Below are positions 41,743-51,510 of a stretch of 64,000 bases of DNA, one piece after another. The notes below the pieces were generated by a model. It had not been told where the DNA came from, searched no databases, and saw only the letters and a list, made by a program, of their open reading frames with translations. Every line of letters starts with the position of its first letter. The first letter of the stretch is position 1. The position numbers and the translations under genes were made by a program. Source of the DNA: Magnetospira sp. QH-2 (GTDB lineage: Bacteria > Pseudomonadota > Alphaproteobacteria > Rhodospirillales > Magnetospiraceae); the NCBI RefSeq assembly GCF_000968135.1, contig NZ_FO538765.1:3360001-3424000 (forward strand), read 5' to 3'.

Positions 41743-43113
41743 TTAAGCCACGACCACCTGGTTGCGCCCTTGTTCCTTGGCCTTATACAAAGCCTCATCC
41801 ACACGCTGAATGAATTCATCGGCGGTTTCCGATCCGGTCTTCATCTTTGTCACCCCGATGCTGACGGTAATCTGGGTCTCGCCCAGATCGTGAGGCAGGG
41901 CCACGGTCTCCGCCGCAATCTGCTCGCACAGCCGGGTGGCAACCCCGGTGGCGATTTTTATATCCGTGTCCGGCATCAAGGTCAGGAACTCCTCGCCGCC
42001 GTAACGGGTCACCAAATCAAATCCGCGTAAACTGCGGGCAATGCGGTTGGCCAATTCGCGCAGGACCGCATCCCCCGCCGGATGGCCGTAGTCATCGTTG
42101 ACCCTTTTGAAGTGGTCGATATCGATCATCAAGATCGACAAAGGTCGCCCGGATTCTTCGGCCCGCTTGACCAGGGTTTCCATGTGGGATTCCAGATAGC
42201 GCCGGTTGTGCAGCCCGGTCAGGGTATCGGTGACCGCCAAAGACAGATTCTGCAAGAAGTTGGTGCGCAAGCGCTCCTGATAGCGTTTACGGCGGATCTG
42301 GCTGCGCACGCGGGCCTTGAGTTCCACACGCTCCAAGGGCCGCAGAAGGTAGTCATTGACCCCCAGATCCAGCGCCCGCACCAGCCTGGCCATGTCGTGC
42401 TCGCCACCAACCAGCAAAATGGGCAGATGCCGGGTGGATTCCGCCGAGCGCAGGATCGAACAAAGCCGCAAGGGGTCTTCATCGTCCACGTCCAGGCTGA
42501 TAATCGCCAGATCCGCTTCTTGGAACACCATCGAGCCGCAAGCCTCTGTCACCGTATCGATGAAGACCGTATTGTGCCCGTCTTCCGACATAGCTTCGCC
42601 CAGGCTGCGGGCTTCGATCTGGCTGTTTTCCACCACCACCACGTTGGCATTGTTGCCGTCCGAGGCGTTGAGCAATATATCGTTGGGAGGCAGGCCCAGC
42701 TCCCGCGAGGTCTCTTCGCGCAGCCGCCACTGATCCAGCAACTGCTTCATGCGGATCATGGAGCGCACCCGGGCGAACAGGTTGAGATCGTCCACCGGCT
42801 TGGTCAGAAAATCATCGGCGCCGTTTTCCAGCGCCCTCACCCGATCATCGGTCTCGCTGAGGGCGGTGACCATAATCACTGGAATATAGGCGGTATCGCC
42901 GTTGCCCTTAATCTGGCGACAGACCTCAAAGCCATCCATGCCCGGCATCATGGCGTCCAGCAATACCAGGTCCGGTGGCTGATTTTCGATGATTTCCAGC
43001 GCCGAGGGGCCGTCGGTGGCGGTTACCACATCGTAGTATTCCGAGGACAGCTTGGCACCCAGCATGCGCACGCTGGGCATCATGTCATCGACGATCAGGA
43101 CGCGCGCGGACAT
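41743..43113 (-). CDS. pleD: PleD-type diguanylate cyclase response regulator
   Basis: 456 residues: REC1 (1-120, phosphorylated Asp53 in DLVLLDAMMPG), a second degenerate receiver (about 150-270), then a GGDEF domain with active site GGEEF. The inhibitory I-site RxxD (RGFD) stands five residues before it, so product feedback should be intact. It makes cyclic di-GMP from two GTP and, in Caulobacter, controls the swarmer-to-stalked transition. It follows divK by 9 bp, the conserved divK-pleD operon, indicating polarity and cell-cycle control in this organism. Confidence 0.95.
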   Translation of the reverse strand: MSARVLIVDDMMPSVRMLGAKLSSEYYDVVTATDGPSALEIIENQPPDLVLLDAMMPGMDGFEVCRQIKGNGDTAYIPVIMVTALSETDDRVRALENGADDFLTKPVDDLNLFARVRSMIRMKQLLDQWRLREETSRELGLPPNDILLNASDGNNANVVVVENSQIEARSLGEAMSEDGHNTVFIDTVTEACGSMVFQEADLAIISLDVDDEDPLRLCSILRSAESTRHLPILLVGGEHDMARLVRALDLGVNDYLLRPLERVELKARVRSQIRRKRYQERLRTNFLQNLSLAVTDTLTGLHNRRYLESHMETLVKRAEESGRPLSILMIDIDHFKRVNDDYGHPAGDAVLRELANRIARSLRGFDLVTRYGGEEFLTLMPDTDIKIATGVATRLCEQIAAETVALPHDLGETQITVSIGVTKMKTGSETADEFIQRVDEALYKAKEQGRNQVVVA

Positions 43114-43122
43114 GGGGCGCCC

Positions 43123-43488
43123 CTAAGATAAAAAAGTGGAAACGGTGGCGATGAATTCCGGCACCGAGATGGGCTTGGCAATATAGCCGTCGCATCCGCC
43201 CTCGCGGATCTTTTCCTCATCCCCCTTCATGGCAAATGCCGTGACCGCTATGACGGGTATATTCTGCAAACCGTCATCCAGCTTGAGCAACCGAGTCACT
43301 TCGAGACCGGAGATTTCCGGCAATTGGATATCCATCAAAATGAGGTCCGGGCTCTCCGCCCGTGCCAGATCCAACACCTTGCGGCCATCGGGGGTCTGAA
43401 CGGTGTCATAGCCCTGGGCCTGCAGCAGGTCGTTGAATAGCTTCATGTTGAGATCGTTGTCCTCGACAATGAGGATTTTTTTCGCCAT
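43123..43488 (-). CDS. divK: Single-domain response regulator DivK
   Basis: 121 residues, a lone receiver domain. Acidic pocket VEDND, phosphorylated Asp in [13 protein letters not shown] (Asp53), Thr/Lys in AVTAFAM and [10 protein letters not shown]. It relays cell-cycle phosphorylation through the DivJ/PleC-type kinases. The frame allows 20 more residues upstream, but [14 protein letters not shown] is the family start. It is the first gene of the divK-pleD operon. Confidence 0.93.
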   Translation of the reverse strand: MAKKILIVEDNDLNMKLFNDLLQAQGYDTVQTPDGRKVLDLARAESPDLILMDIQLPEISGLEVTRLLKLDDGLQNIPVIAVTAFAMKGDEEKIREGGCDGYIAKPISVPEFIATVSTFLS

Positions 43489-43599
43489 TCGGGCTATTTC
43501 CTGATCTACACAAACCGGACAAGGGTATTCTACCCGCCGGGAGGCCACGCCTTCAGTGCCAAAGTGTGGCGTATTCTCAACCGCAAGTCAAACGACGGA

Positions 43600-44301
43600 T
43601 CAGTCTCCGCGGACCTGCTCGACCAGGTCTTCGAGGCGCTCCGGATCGGTGATCGCCAGGGCCTCCTTGCGGCGTTCGACGATCCCCTGTCGGGCCAGAT
43701 CATTCATCACCCGGGCCACCGTTTCACGGGTGGTGCTCACCCGGCTGGCGATATCCCCATGCACCGGAATCGGCGAAAGAACAGCCTCGGTACTTTCGTC
43801 ATCCATGACAAGGCGGGCCTGGCGCAGCAATTCGGCGTGAACCCGGTTGTTGGCACCCAGGGTGGAGAGATCCATAATCCGGTCGGTTGACGTTCGAATG
43901 ATCATGGCCAGACGTCGCAGCAGAGTCAGGGTGACATCGGCATGCTTCTCTAAAAGCGTCACAAAAGCGGTACGGGGCAGGAAGGCGATCAAGGTCTTGT
44001 CCAAGGCCATGACCGAAGCCGATCGCGGCGCGCCATCAATGGCCGCCAGCTCCCCGAAGTAGCTGCCTTCCATGACATCGTCCAAGGTAATCTCGCGGCC
44101 GGTCAGCGAATAGTTGACCACCCGCACGCGCCCTTTGACCACGAAACAGACGTCTTGGGACTCGCTTTGACGATCCAGGATCTGTTCATGCGGATCATAA
44201 TGGCGCCAAGAGCAGGCGCGTTCGAGTGCCTCGCGCTCGGGATCTCCAAGCGGGTCAAGCAAGCTCACGCCCGCCAATGTGTTGGTTTCCGTTTCGGCCA
44301 C
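43600..44301 (-). CDS. Crp/Fnr-family transcriptional regulator
   Basis: 233 residues. The N-terminal CNB domain has an intact cassette, GSYFGELAAIDGAPRSASVMA, suggesting real cyclic nucleotide binding; a long dimer helix follows (about 130-150). The C-terminal winged helix has recognition helix SRVSTTRETVARVMNDL. No Fnr-type cysteines are present. The GTG at 44301 is preceded by GGGAGAGGGAAAGAC and is preferred over the GTG seven codons upstream. It is divergent from a glycosyltransferase gene. It is a candidate for control of the palindrome at 24581, but this is untested. Confidence 0.88.
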   Translation of the reverse strand: MAETETNTLAGVSLLDPLGDPEREALERACSWRHYDPHEQILDRQSESQDVCFVVKGRVRVVNYSLTGREITLDDVMEGSYFGELAAIDGAPRSASVMALDKTLIAFLPRTAFVTLLEKHADVTLTLLRRLAMIIRTSTDRIMDLSTLGANNRVHAELLRQARLVMDDESTEAVLSPIPVHGDIASRVSTTRETVARVMNDLARQGIVERRKEALAITDPERLEDLVEQVRGD

Positions 44302-44375
44302 GTCTTTCCCTCTCCCACACACTCGAAAGAGCTATTCCCCCAATGGCTTCGCATGGTACATGTTTCCGAATTGGA

Positions 44376-45368
44376 ATGCGAGTGCGTAGGATCGTGACCC
44401 GAAAAGCCGCAACATCATCGCCCACCATCGCCGTGGTCATCCCCTGTTACCGGGAGACCGGGCATATTCTCGATGTGCTGGCCAGCATCGGATCCGAAGT
44501 GGCCAGGATATTTGTCGTCGATGATGCCTGCCCGGATCATACCGGCAACCATGTGAGCGCCCATTGCAGCGATAACCGGGTCTCGGTCATCACCCTGACC
44601 GAAAACAGCGGGGTCGGCGGCGCCACCATCGCCGGGTACCGCGCCGCCATTGAGGCGGACACCGATATTATCGTCAAGCTGGACGGGGACGGCCAAATGG
44701 ACCCGGCCTTCATCCCCAAGCTCATCCGACCCATCGTCCAAGGCCGTGCCGACTACGCCAAGGGCAACCGATTCTATGACCTGGACAACCTGTCGGGCAT
44801 GCCCAAGGTCCGCATTGTCGGCAATCTGGGCTTGTCCTTCGCCTCGAAAATGTCGTCGGGCTATTGGGATCTCTTCGATCCCACCAACGGCTATACCGCC
44901 ATCCATGCCAAGGTCGCGGCCAAGCTGCCACTGGATAAGATCCGCCGGGATTTCTTTTTTGAATCGGACATGTTGTTCCGGCTCGGCACCATCCGCGCGG
45001 TGGTCGCCGACGTCCCCATGGCCGCCCATTATGGCAGCGAGACCAGCAGCCTCAGCACCCGCCGTGTTTTGCTTCCCTTTGCCTGGAATCACTATGTCAA
45101 TACCGGCAAACGGCTGTTCTATTCCTATTTTCTAAGGGATTTCAGCGCGGCTTCCGTGGAACTTCTGGTGGGCAAGCTGATGTTTCTATTCGGCTTGATC
45201 TTTGGATTGTGGCACTGGCGCCTCAGTGTCGTCACCGGGATTCCAGCCACGGCGGGCACGGTGCTGCTCGCCGCCCTGCCCATTCTCCTGGGCAGCCAAT
45301 TGCTCATCGCCTTTTTGAATTTTGATACCCGGAATCAGCCGCACGAGCCCCTGCATCCGTATTTATAA
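44376..45368 (+). CDS. GT2-family glycosyltransferase (dolichyl-phosphate mannosyltransferase-like)
   Basis: About 330 residues. A GT-A domain opens with TIAVVIPCYRETG and has the metal motif KLDGDGQMDP, NSGVGGATIAGYRAA and NRFYDLDN. Two membrane helices follow near the C-terminus (about 265-310). This is the DPM1/ArnC-like layout, in which a sugar is moved to a polyprenyl phosphate or lipid. The start is uncertain: ATG 44376, GTG 44394 and ATG 44343 are all in frame, none with a strong ribosome site. It ends 2 bp before the convergent gamma-glutamyltransferase gene. Confidence 0.85.
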   Translation: MRVRRIVTRKAATSSPTIAVVIPCYRETGHILDVLASIGSEVARIFVVDDACPDHTGNHVSAHCSDNRVSVITLTENSGVGGATIAGYRAAIEADTDIIVKLDGDGQMDPAFIPKLIRPIVQGRADYAKGNRFYDLDNLSGMPKVRIVGNLGLSFASKMSSGYWDLFDPTNGYTAIHAKVAAKLPLDKIRRDFFFESDMLFRLGTIRAVVADVPMAAHYGSETSSLSTRRVLLPFAWNHYVNTGKRLFYSYFLRDFSAASVELLVGKLMFLFGLIFGLWHWRLSVVTGIPATAGTVLLAALPILLGSQLLIAFLNFDTRNQPHEPLHPYL

Positions 45369-45370
45369 GA

Positions 45371-46939
45371 TCAGTCCAATACCCGAATCACGCCGCCCCG
45401 GCGGGGGTCGCCGGCGCCGTGCAGGACACCGGATCGGTCCTGGGACACCGCGTGGACGCCGCCAAAGAACAGGTTCAGGTCGTCCCATTGACAGAGATCC
45501 TCGACCAGCGGATCCGCCGATAGACGATTGAGCAGATTTGGTTCGAAGCCTGGCTCGGCGTTGAGCCTGCCCCGTTCGAAATGCAGCCGGGGCGCGGGCA
45601 CCGCTTCTTCCAAGGCCATGCCAAAATGCCCGATGTTCAAGAGTACTTGCAGGATCGCCGTGCGGATGCGGTTGGAGCCACCAGATCCCAAGGCCACCTG
45701 CCCACCATTGGCTTTCAGCAGCAGTGATGGCGCCATCATGGAGGCCTGACGCATATCCGTCGGCCATTGGTGGAAGCCATGCGGATTGATGTCTTCCTCG
45801 CCCAGCATGTTGTTGATCACGATGCCGGTGCCGGGTAGCACATAGCCGCTACCTTCGCCATTGCTGACGGTGACGGCGGCGGCATTGCCTTCACCGTCCA
45901 TGACGCTCACGTGAGTGGTACCCCGGCTGGCCGCTGGTCGGCCCAGCACCTGCTGCCGATAGCTTTCCACGAGACCAGGATCCAACAACCGGGCCACCGC
46001 ACCATCCTCGCCCGCCTCATGCAAGCCGTGATCCACCCGCGCCTTGTTAGTCAGCGCCATCGCCCGGGTTAGCCGATCCAGATGGGTCCAGCCACCGAAT
46101 CCGTCACGGGCGCAGGTTTCGTCGCGCAACAGTTCCAGGGCGAAGGCGATCAACAGCCCGCCCGACGAGGGCGGTGGATTGGTCAACAAACGGGCATCCC
46201 GCCAGAGGCGGGTCAAGGGGGCCCGGCGCTCCAAGCGGTAGTCTTGCAGATCAGCTCGGGTGAGGTGCCCACCCCGGTCCCGGCAGGCCTCAATGAGGGA
46301 AGCGCCCATCTCGCCGCGATAGAATAACTCGGCGCCTTCGTGGGCCAGGGCATCCAGAGCATCGGCCTGGTCCGGGCAGCGATAGAAATCCCCCTCGCCA
46401 CAGAGTTCGCCGGGCCGTGTGCTGCTTTCGAACTGCGCCAGGATGGTTGGATTGGACTCATAGATCGGTCCGACGACCGAGAAGATATAGGCCTGCAACC
46501 GATTAAGCTGCAGTCCCTGCTTGGCCAGGGCAACGGCCGGGGCCAACACCTCGGTCATGGGCATGCGGCCCAGGTCGGTATGCACATCAAACAGACCACG
46601 CACCATGCCCGGCGTCGCCACCGAAGCCATGCCAATGTGAAATTCCTGCTGGGTGGCGCCAAAATCAGCGACGATGGGGAAGAAGTCCACCTCGTCTTCG
46701 CGACGGCGCTGCTTGGGGGTCTGGGTGAAAAAGTCATACAGCACCGGCTTGCCGTTGGCCGGTTGCGCCATCAAGAAACCGCCGCCGCCAAGAGAAGACA
46801 GCACCGGCTCTGCCACCGTCGCCGCCGCGATGGCCGCCAGGGCCGCGTCAAAGGCATTCCCACCCTCGCGGAGCACCGCTTCCGCCGCATCGGCTGTTGC
46901 CGCGTGGCCCGCCGCCACGGCTCCCTTGATCGCCGCCAT
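45371..46939 (-). CDS. Gamma-glutamyltransferase-family protein without signal peptide
   Basis: 522 residues of the Ntn-hydrolase GGT family. The predicted self-cleavage site and nucleophile is Thr341 in RGTTHVSV, followed by NAAAVTVSNGEGSGYVLPGTGIVINNMLGE and the late GSGGSNRIRTA. GGTs cleave gamma-glutamyl bonds such as glutathione. The protein starts directly with IKGAVAAGHAATADAAEAVLREGGNAFDAA and has no export signal, so it may be cytoplasmic, or a related acylase; substrate uncertain. Confidence 0.88.
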   Translation of the reverse strand: MAAIKGAVAAGHAATADAAEAVLREGGNAFDAALAAIAAATVAEPVLSSLGGGGFLMAQPANGKPVLYDFFTQTPKQRRREDEVDFFPIVADFGATQQEFHIGMASVATPGMVRGLFDVHTDLGRMPMTEVLAPAVALAKQGLQLNRLQAYIFSVVGPIYESNPTILAQFESSTRPGELCGEGDFYRCPDQADALDALAHEGAELFYRGEMGASLIEACRDRGGHLTRADLQDYRLERRAPLTRLWRDARLLTNPPPSSGGLLIAFALELLRDETCARDGFGGWTHLDRLTRAMALTNKARVDHGLHEAGEDGAVARLLDPGLVESYRQQVLGRPAASRGTTHVSVMDGEGNAAAVTVSNGEGSGYVLPGTGIVINNMLGEEDINPHGFHQWPTDMRQASMMAPSLLLKANGGQVALGSGGSNRIRTAILQVLLNIGHFGMALEEAVPAPRLHFERGRLNAEPGFEPNLLNRLSADPLVEDLCQWDDLNLFFGGVHAVSQDRSGVLHGAGDPRRGGVIRVLD

Positions 46940-46994
46940 ATCACCCCTTTCTGAACTGATTCAGGGGGTAGCGGCTTGCCGGTTGGCTGTCAAC

Positions 46995-47969
46995 TCACTC
47001 GGGCACAAACAGCTTCCCGGCGGCCAAGGCACGGAAGGTGCGGATCAAGACCAGAACCACTACCCCGGTAGCCAATAACAGCAGCCCCCAGGCCGCGCCG
47101 GAGAACAGGGTGCTTCCCGTCAGCCGGGCATATTCCAAGGTAGCCAGGGCCGCCGCATCCAGTGGGAAGGTAAAGGCCCACCAAGTGATCGCAAAGGGCA
47201 CGCTGGCGAACCGTCGCCCCAGGCTGATCAACAGGATCACCAGGAAGAAGGCGAAGGAGAACAAGATGCGCGCGAAAGGGTCCAATTCCCCGCCGGTCAA
47301 CAGCAGATAGGCCAAAAACCCGACCGCGGGCGGCGGAATGAAGATGAACAGGGTCGGCACCAGCTTCGGCGGCATTTGCGGGTGAAAGACGATGCGGTAA
47401 AAAACGATGCTGAACAACACCACCCAAAACACCATGCCGACAGAGAAAAAAAACCAAGCGGTCTCCAAGTGCCCCAACTTGACCCCGGCGATGGGCACCA
47501 AGAGGTTGCCGACCACCGGAATAAACCAGGCCGGATTGGAATGATGGATCTCGTAGGCCTCGAACAGCCAGCGGCCCAGCATGCGCAGGGTAATGGCCAA
47601 CTGCAAAGCCGCGCCCGCCATCCATAGCCCCTCGGCCACCGCCCGGTTCCAGCCCAGGAAGGCCGATGCCATCAATAACAAGCTGATGGAGACCGCCGCC
47701 CCGAAATTGGCCCGTACCGGATGATTCATTTCGGCTTTGAACTCGGCGGGAAAGCGCAGGACTTTCAGACCGTACAGAACCAGAATGGCCAGAAACAGAC
47801 TCCCCCCCAACAGCAGCACCGCCTCGCCAGGTACCGCGCTCAAATCCAAGACGTCATGCGCCTTGCGCCAAGCTAGGCCGAGCCCAACCACCCCCATGAC
47901 AACGGCGAAAAGCGGTACCGGGACATGGGCCAGCCAGTGAAGATCGGACGAAGTCTGTTGCTCGGACAT
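46995..47969 (-). CDS. SLAC1/TDT-family anion transporter
   Basis: 324 residues with about ten membrane helices. The family pattern is clear from PVPLFAVVMGVVGLGLAWRKA at the start, IPVVGNLLVPIAG in the middle and FAITWWAFTFPLDAAALATLEY near the end. The family includes TehA, the plant anion channel SLAC1, malate transporters and the yeast sulfite pump Ssu1. In a sulfide oxidiser, sulfite export is an attractive but unproven role. An inverted repeat lies upstream. Confidence 0.88.
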   Translation of the reverse strand: MSEQQTSSDLHWLAHVPVPLFAVVMGVVGLGLAWRKAHDVLDLSAVPGEAVLLLGGSLFLAILVLYGLKVLRFPAEFKAEMNHPVRANFGAAVSISLLLMASAFLGWNRAVAEGLWMAGAALQLAITLRMLGRWLFEAYEIHHSNPAWFIPVVGNLLVPIAGVKLGHLETAWFFFSVGMVFWVVLFSIVFYRIVFHPQMPPKLVPTLFIFIPPPAVGFLAYLLLTGGELDPFARILFSFAFFLVILLISLGRRFASVPFAITWWAFTFPLDAAALATLEYARLTGSTLFSGAAWGLLLLATGVVVLVLIRTFRALAAGKLFVPE

Positions 47970-48020
47970 GGTCGGTATTCCTGTGTATGTAAAAGCATGC
48001 TTGGCGATACCCTCAATTAA

Positions 48021-48036
48021 ATTAGTGTTTACTAAT
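48021..48036. promoter_or_regulatory. ATTAGT-GTTT-ACTAAT palindrome, operator-like
   Basis: A perfect 6-bp inverted repeat with a 4-base spacer in an AT-rich stretch, 52 bp upstream of the SLAC1/TDT start on the minus strand and about 115 bp before the ChaN-like gene on the plus strand. It is placed to control either or both divergent genes. The binding protein is unknown. Confidence 0.45.
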
Positions 48037-48149
48037 ATGAAATCAAGGGGGTAATCGGGGTTCTCTGTCCATTGACGCTACGCACACATGGGCCCAAATT
48101 CATAAAGGATCGAAACTTTTTCGAACATAGTCCTGGAAAGTCTCTGCAT

Positions 48150-49376
48150 ATGCTCCGTCCCTTCGTTATTGCCCTTGCCGCCTTGCTGACTTTACCGGCC
48201 CTGGCGGATACGTCGCCCGACGCCTGTGTCGCCACCGGTCAATGGACTCGCGCCTCCGACGGGCGAGCGCTGGAAAGCTCCTCGCTGCTCCTCAACATGT
48301 CGCGCAAACCGGCGGTCCTGCTGGGCGAATCCCACGACAATTGGGAGCATCACCGCTGGCAACTGGACACCGTGGCCGGGTTGCATGCCCTGAATCCCAA
48401 CATGGTACTGGGCTTCGAATCCTTTCCCCGTCGGGTGCAGCCGATTCTCGATCAATGGACCAGCGGCCAATTGGGCGAGGCGGAATTCCTTGACCGGGTG
48501 GAATGGGGCACCGTCTGGGGCTATCCGGCTGAACAATATATGCCGCTGTTCCATTTTGCCCGTCGCCATCGCATTCCCATGGTGGCGCTGAACGTGGATC
48601 TGTCGCTGATTCGCAAAGTGCGCGTCGAGGGCTGGGAGGCCGTGGACGAAGGCCAGCGACGCGGTGTCGGCACTCCCGCTGAGGCGCTGCCGACCTACCG
48701 CGAGCGGCTGACCAATTTCTTCCGCCGCCACGAGGCCATGCGGAAAACGCGCAAGCATGGAGAACCAGCCACCGCCGTGCCTCATACGGAAGACCCCAAG
48801 GACACGCCCTTCACCGAAGAGGAAAAGACCCGACTGGAACGCTTCATTGACGCCCAACTCCTGTGGGACCGGGCCATGGCCGAGGCGGTGGCCAGCGTGC
48901 GCACGGCGGGCGGCAACCCGTTGGTCATAGGCATCATGGGTTCAGGGCATCTGACCGGACGCCAGGGCGCGCCGCACCAGCTGGCCGACCTGGGCATTCC
49001 AGACGCGGCGGTACTGCTGCCCTGGATCATTGGCGACGAAGATTGTGCGCAACTCGCCGAGACCAAGGCCGACGCGGTCTATGGCCTGGAGCTGTTACCG
49101 CAACCGGCCAAAAAACCCCGTATGCTGCTCGGCGTGTTCATCGAAGGCACCGACGATGGCGTGCTGATTTCCAAGGTTTCCGAAGGCTCCGTCGCCGAGA
49201 CCACCGGCATTCTGGCCAAAGACGTGATCACCAAGGCCGCTGGACAGACCGTCCGCAAGGCCAAGGACCTGAAAGAGATTATTACCAGCCTGATCCCCGG
49301 CGTCTGGTTGCCGCTGGAAGTCAAACGCGGCGACGAAACCCTCCATATGATAGCGAAATTTCCTGCACAGCCATGA
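48150..49376 (+). CDS. ChaN-like (DUF399) protein with C-terminal PDZ domain
   Basis: 408 residues. Signal peptide MLRPFVIALAALLTLPALA is followed by the ChaN/haem-binding core: VLLGESHDNWEHHRWQ, MVLGFESFPRRVQPILDQW and VIGIMGSGHLTGRQGAPHQL. A PDZ domain (about 325-405: LLGVFIEGTDDGVLISKVSEGSVAETTGILAKDVI) closes it. ChaN proteins bind haem and are linked to iron uptake. There is no lipobox Cys at the cleavage site, so it is probably periplasmic. The frame is open 26 codons upstream, but ATG 48150 gives the signal peptide. Its stop overlaps the M1 peptidase gene by ATGA. Confidence 0.82.
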   Translation: MLRPFVIALAALLTLPALADTSPDACVATGQWTRASDGRALESSSLLLNMSRKPAVLLGESHDNWEHHRWQLDTVAGLHALNPNMVLGFESFPRRVQPILDQWTSGQLGEAEFLDRVEWGTVWGYPAEQYMPLFHFARRHRIPMVALNVDLSLIRKVRVEGWEAVDEGQRRGVGTPAEALPTYRERLTNFFRRHEAMRKTRKHGEPATAVPHTEDPKDTPFTEEEKTRLERFIDAQLLWDRAMAEAVASVRTAGGNPLVIGIMGSGHLTGRQGAPHQLADLGIPDAAVLLPWIIGDEDCAQLAETKADAVYGLELLPQPAKKPRMLLGVFIEGTDDGVLISKVSEGSVAETTGILAKDVITKAAGQTVRKAKDLKEIITSLIPGVWLPLEVKRGDETLHMIAKFPAQP

Positions 49377-51454
49377 TTTCAAAGACTTTACGAGCGGTCG
49401 CCTTTGTCGCGGCCGTCATCCTGCCCGACCTTGCCAATGCCCTGGAAGTCCGCGAGCATGATCTATCGGTTTCCATTGACCCGGAATCCCGGCTGATCTC
49501 GGCCCAGGACCGCCTGATCATTAATGGCAGCGGCACGGCAACATTTACGCTCGCCGATACCTTCTCCCCCGGCATTTTGATGGTGGACGGCAATCCCGGC
49601 GTTCTGCGCCGCGACGGTGAAAACTGGTCATTCGACCTGGGATCCGAGGGCTCTCACAAGGTCATCATCGGCTTTCGCGGCACTGCCCACCCCATGGACC
49701 AGCGCTCCAAAGGAGCCGTACCCCGCTCGGGCATGGCGGGGTCTCTCTTGTCGGCGGGCACCGGCTGGTATCCGGAATTCATCGATGGCGGTCTGTTCAC
49801 CTATCGGGTGGAAGTGGATGTGCCCGCCCCGCACAAAGTGGTCGGCTCGGGCAAGCTGGTGGAGGAACGGGAACTGGGAAGCCGCTATCTGGCGACCTTT
49901 GAGTTCGACCATCCCACCGACGAGATTTCCCTGTTCACCGGCCCCTGGACCATCACCGAGAAGATGCATCGTGGAATCCGCCTGCGCACCTACCTGGATG
50001 CCTCGGTGGCGGGCATGGCCGATACCTACCTGGATGCGGTCGGGCGCTATCTGGACCTCTACAGCGAGCGCCTGGGCCCCTATCCCTTCTCCGCCTTTCA
50101 TATTGTCGCCGGTCCCTTGCCGGTGGGCTGGGGCTTTCCCGGCCTGACCTATATCGGCTCGCGGGTTTTGAAGCTGCCCTATGTGCTGCAACGTTCCTTG
50201 GGTCACGAGATCCTGCACAACTGGCTGGGTAATGGCGTCTACACCGACTACGACCAAGGGAATTGGGCCGAGGGCCTGACCACTTATCTGGCGGATTATC
50301 TTTATGCGGAACAGGCCAATGGCGCCGCGGCCCGCGCCATGCGGCAGGGCTGGCTGCGCGACTATGCCGCCCTGCCCGCCGAACGGGACATGCCGTTGAC
50401 GGACTTCCGGTCCAAGCTGCATGCCGCCTCCCAGGTCATCGGCTACAACAAGTCGGCCTTCGTTTTCCATATGCTGCGCGGCGAAATCGGCGATGCGGCG
50501 TTTGACGCGGGCCTGAAGAAATTCTGGGCCGACAACAAGTTTGCCATCGCTGGATGGGACCATCTTCGCGATGCCTTCGAAGCGACGTCAGACAAGGACC
50601 TGACCGGCTTCTTCACCCAATGGCTAACCCGATCCGGCGCACCCTCCTTACGTTTGATCGAGGCCCACGCGGAGCCCCCCCGGGATGGACGCTATCCGTT
50701 GAGGATCACCGTGGCTCAGGAAGGCGGCTATGCCTTGATCGCGCCGCTGGTGGTCACCACCGAAAAAGGTATCCAACGGCATCGCTTGACCCTTGGCTCA
50801 GAACCGGAGACCACCGTTTTAACCCTCGACAGCAAGCCGGAAAGCCTGGCCGTGGATCCGGATTTCGATCTGTTCCGCCGTCTCGATTCTTCGGAATCGC
50901 CGCCCATTCTGCGCGATGTCACCCTCGACAAGCAGACTCGCGTGGTGCTGCTCACCGAGGGTGAGGAGGGCCAACGCAATGCCTTGCAACTGGCCTGGCG
51001 GATGATGGAAGGCTCACCGAAGCTCATGCCGTCCAAAGGCGATGGATCAACCAGTACCGACCCCTTGATGGTCATTGCCATCGGACGCGGCCAGGCCGCC
51101 GCCTATTTGCAAAAGGCCAAGCTGCCGCCCATGCCCGAAAAGCTCACCGACAAGGGTACGGCCCGGGTCTGGGTATCGCGCAGTGACAAGGGGCTGCCGG
51201 TCATGAGCATTGAAGCCGACGATGCCACGGCCCTGGCCTCGTTGCTGAGGCCCCTGCCCCACTACGGACGACGCAGTTTTCTTGTATTTGAAGGGGCGAA
51301 GGCGGTGGAAAAGGGCATCTGGCCCGCCGACAAGGGCCCCTTGTTCCGGGACTTCACCACCGCTGATCCGGTCATCGATCCGGCGCCGCCGCCAACCGAT
51401 GCAGGTGCCACACCCGAACCTCCGAAGAGCGGCGCAACCGAGGGCACGCATTGA
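49373..51454 (+). CDS. M1-family metallopeptidase, exported
   Basis: 693 residues with a signal peptide (TLRAVAFVAAVILPDLANA). An N-terminal beta-sandwich is followed by the gluzincin active site: zinc ligands His278 and His282 in HEILH, and Glu300 in GNWAEGLTTYLADYL. The gap between the second His and the Glu is 17 residues, one fewer than the classical HExxH-x18-E, and the GAMEN exopeptidase motif is replaced by GFPGLTYIGS, so exact specificity is uncertain. A C-terminal extension ends Pro/Ala-rich. The start is coupled to the ChaN-like gene, suggesting both work in the periplasm, perhaps on haem proteins or peptides. Confidence 0.85.
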   Translation: MISKTLRAVAFVAAVILPDLANALEVREHDLSVSIDPESRLISAQDRLIINGSGTATFTLADTFSPGILMVDGNPGVLRRDGENWSFDLGSEGSHKVIIGFRGTAHPMDQRSKGAVPRSGMAGSLLSAGTGWYPEFIDGGLFTYRVEVDVPAPHKVVGSGKLVEERELGSRYLATFEFDHPTDEISLFTGPWTITEKMHRGIRLRTYLDASVAGMADTYLDAVGRYLDLYSERLGPYPFSAFHIVAGPLPVGWGFPGLTYIGSRVLKLPYVLQRSLGHEILHNWLGNGVYTDYDQGNWAEGLTTYLADYLYAEQANGAAARAMRQGWLRDYAALPAERDMPLTDFRSKLHAASQVIGYNKSAFVFHMLRGEIGDAAFDAGLKKFWADNKFAIAGWDHLRDAFEATSDKDLTGFFTQWLTRSGAPSLRLIEAHAEPPRDGRYPLRITVAQEGGYALIAPLVVTTEKGIQRHRLTLGSEPETTVLTLDSKPESLAVDPDFDLFRRLDSSESPPILRDVTLDKQTRVVLLTEGEEGQRNALQLAWRMMEGSPKLMPSKGDGSTSTDPLMVIAIGRGQAAAYLQKAKLPPMPEKLTDKGTARVWVSRSDKGLPVMSIEADDATALASLLRPLPHYGRRSFLVFEGAKAVEKGIWPADKGPLFRDFTTADPVIDPAPPPTDAGATPEPPKSGATEGTH

Positions 51455-51510
51455 CAAGGCCTCGGGGAGTGCTCATCATCCCCTTATCCGGCCTAATCAA
51501 AGGATCTGCC

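Noticed and set aside
45371-46939. Secreted gamma-glutamyltransferase
   Set aside because: The protein begins directly with the mature fold; no signal peptide is visible in the annotated frame, so export was not claimed.
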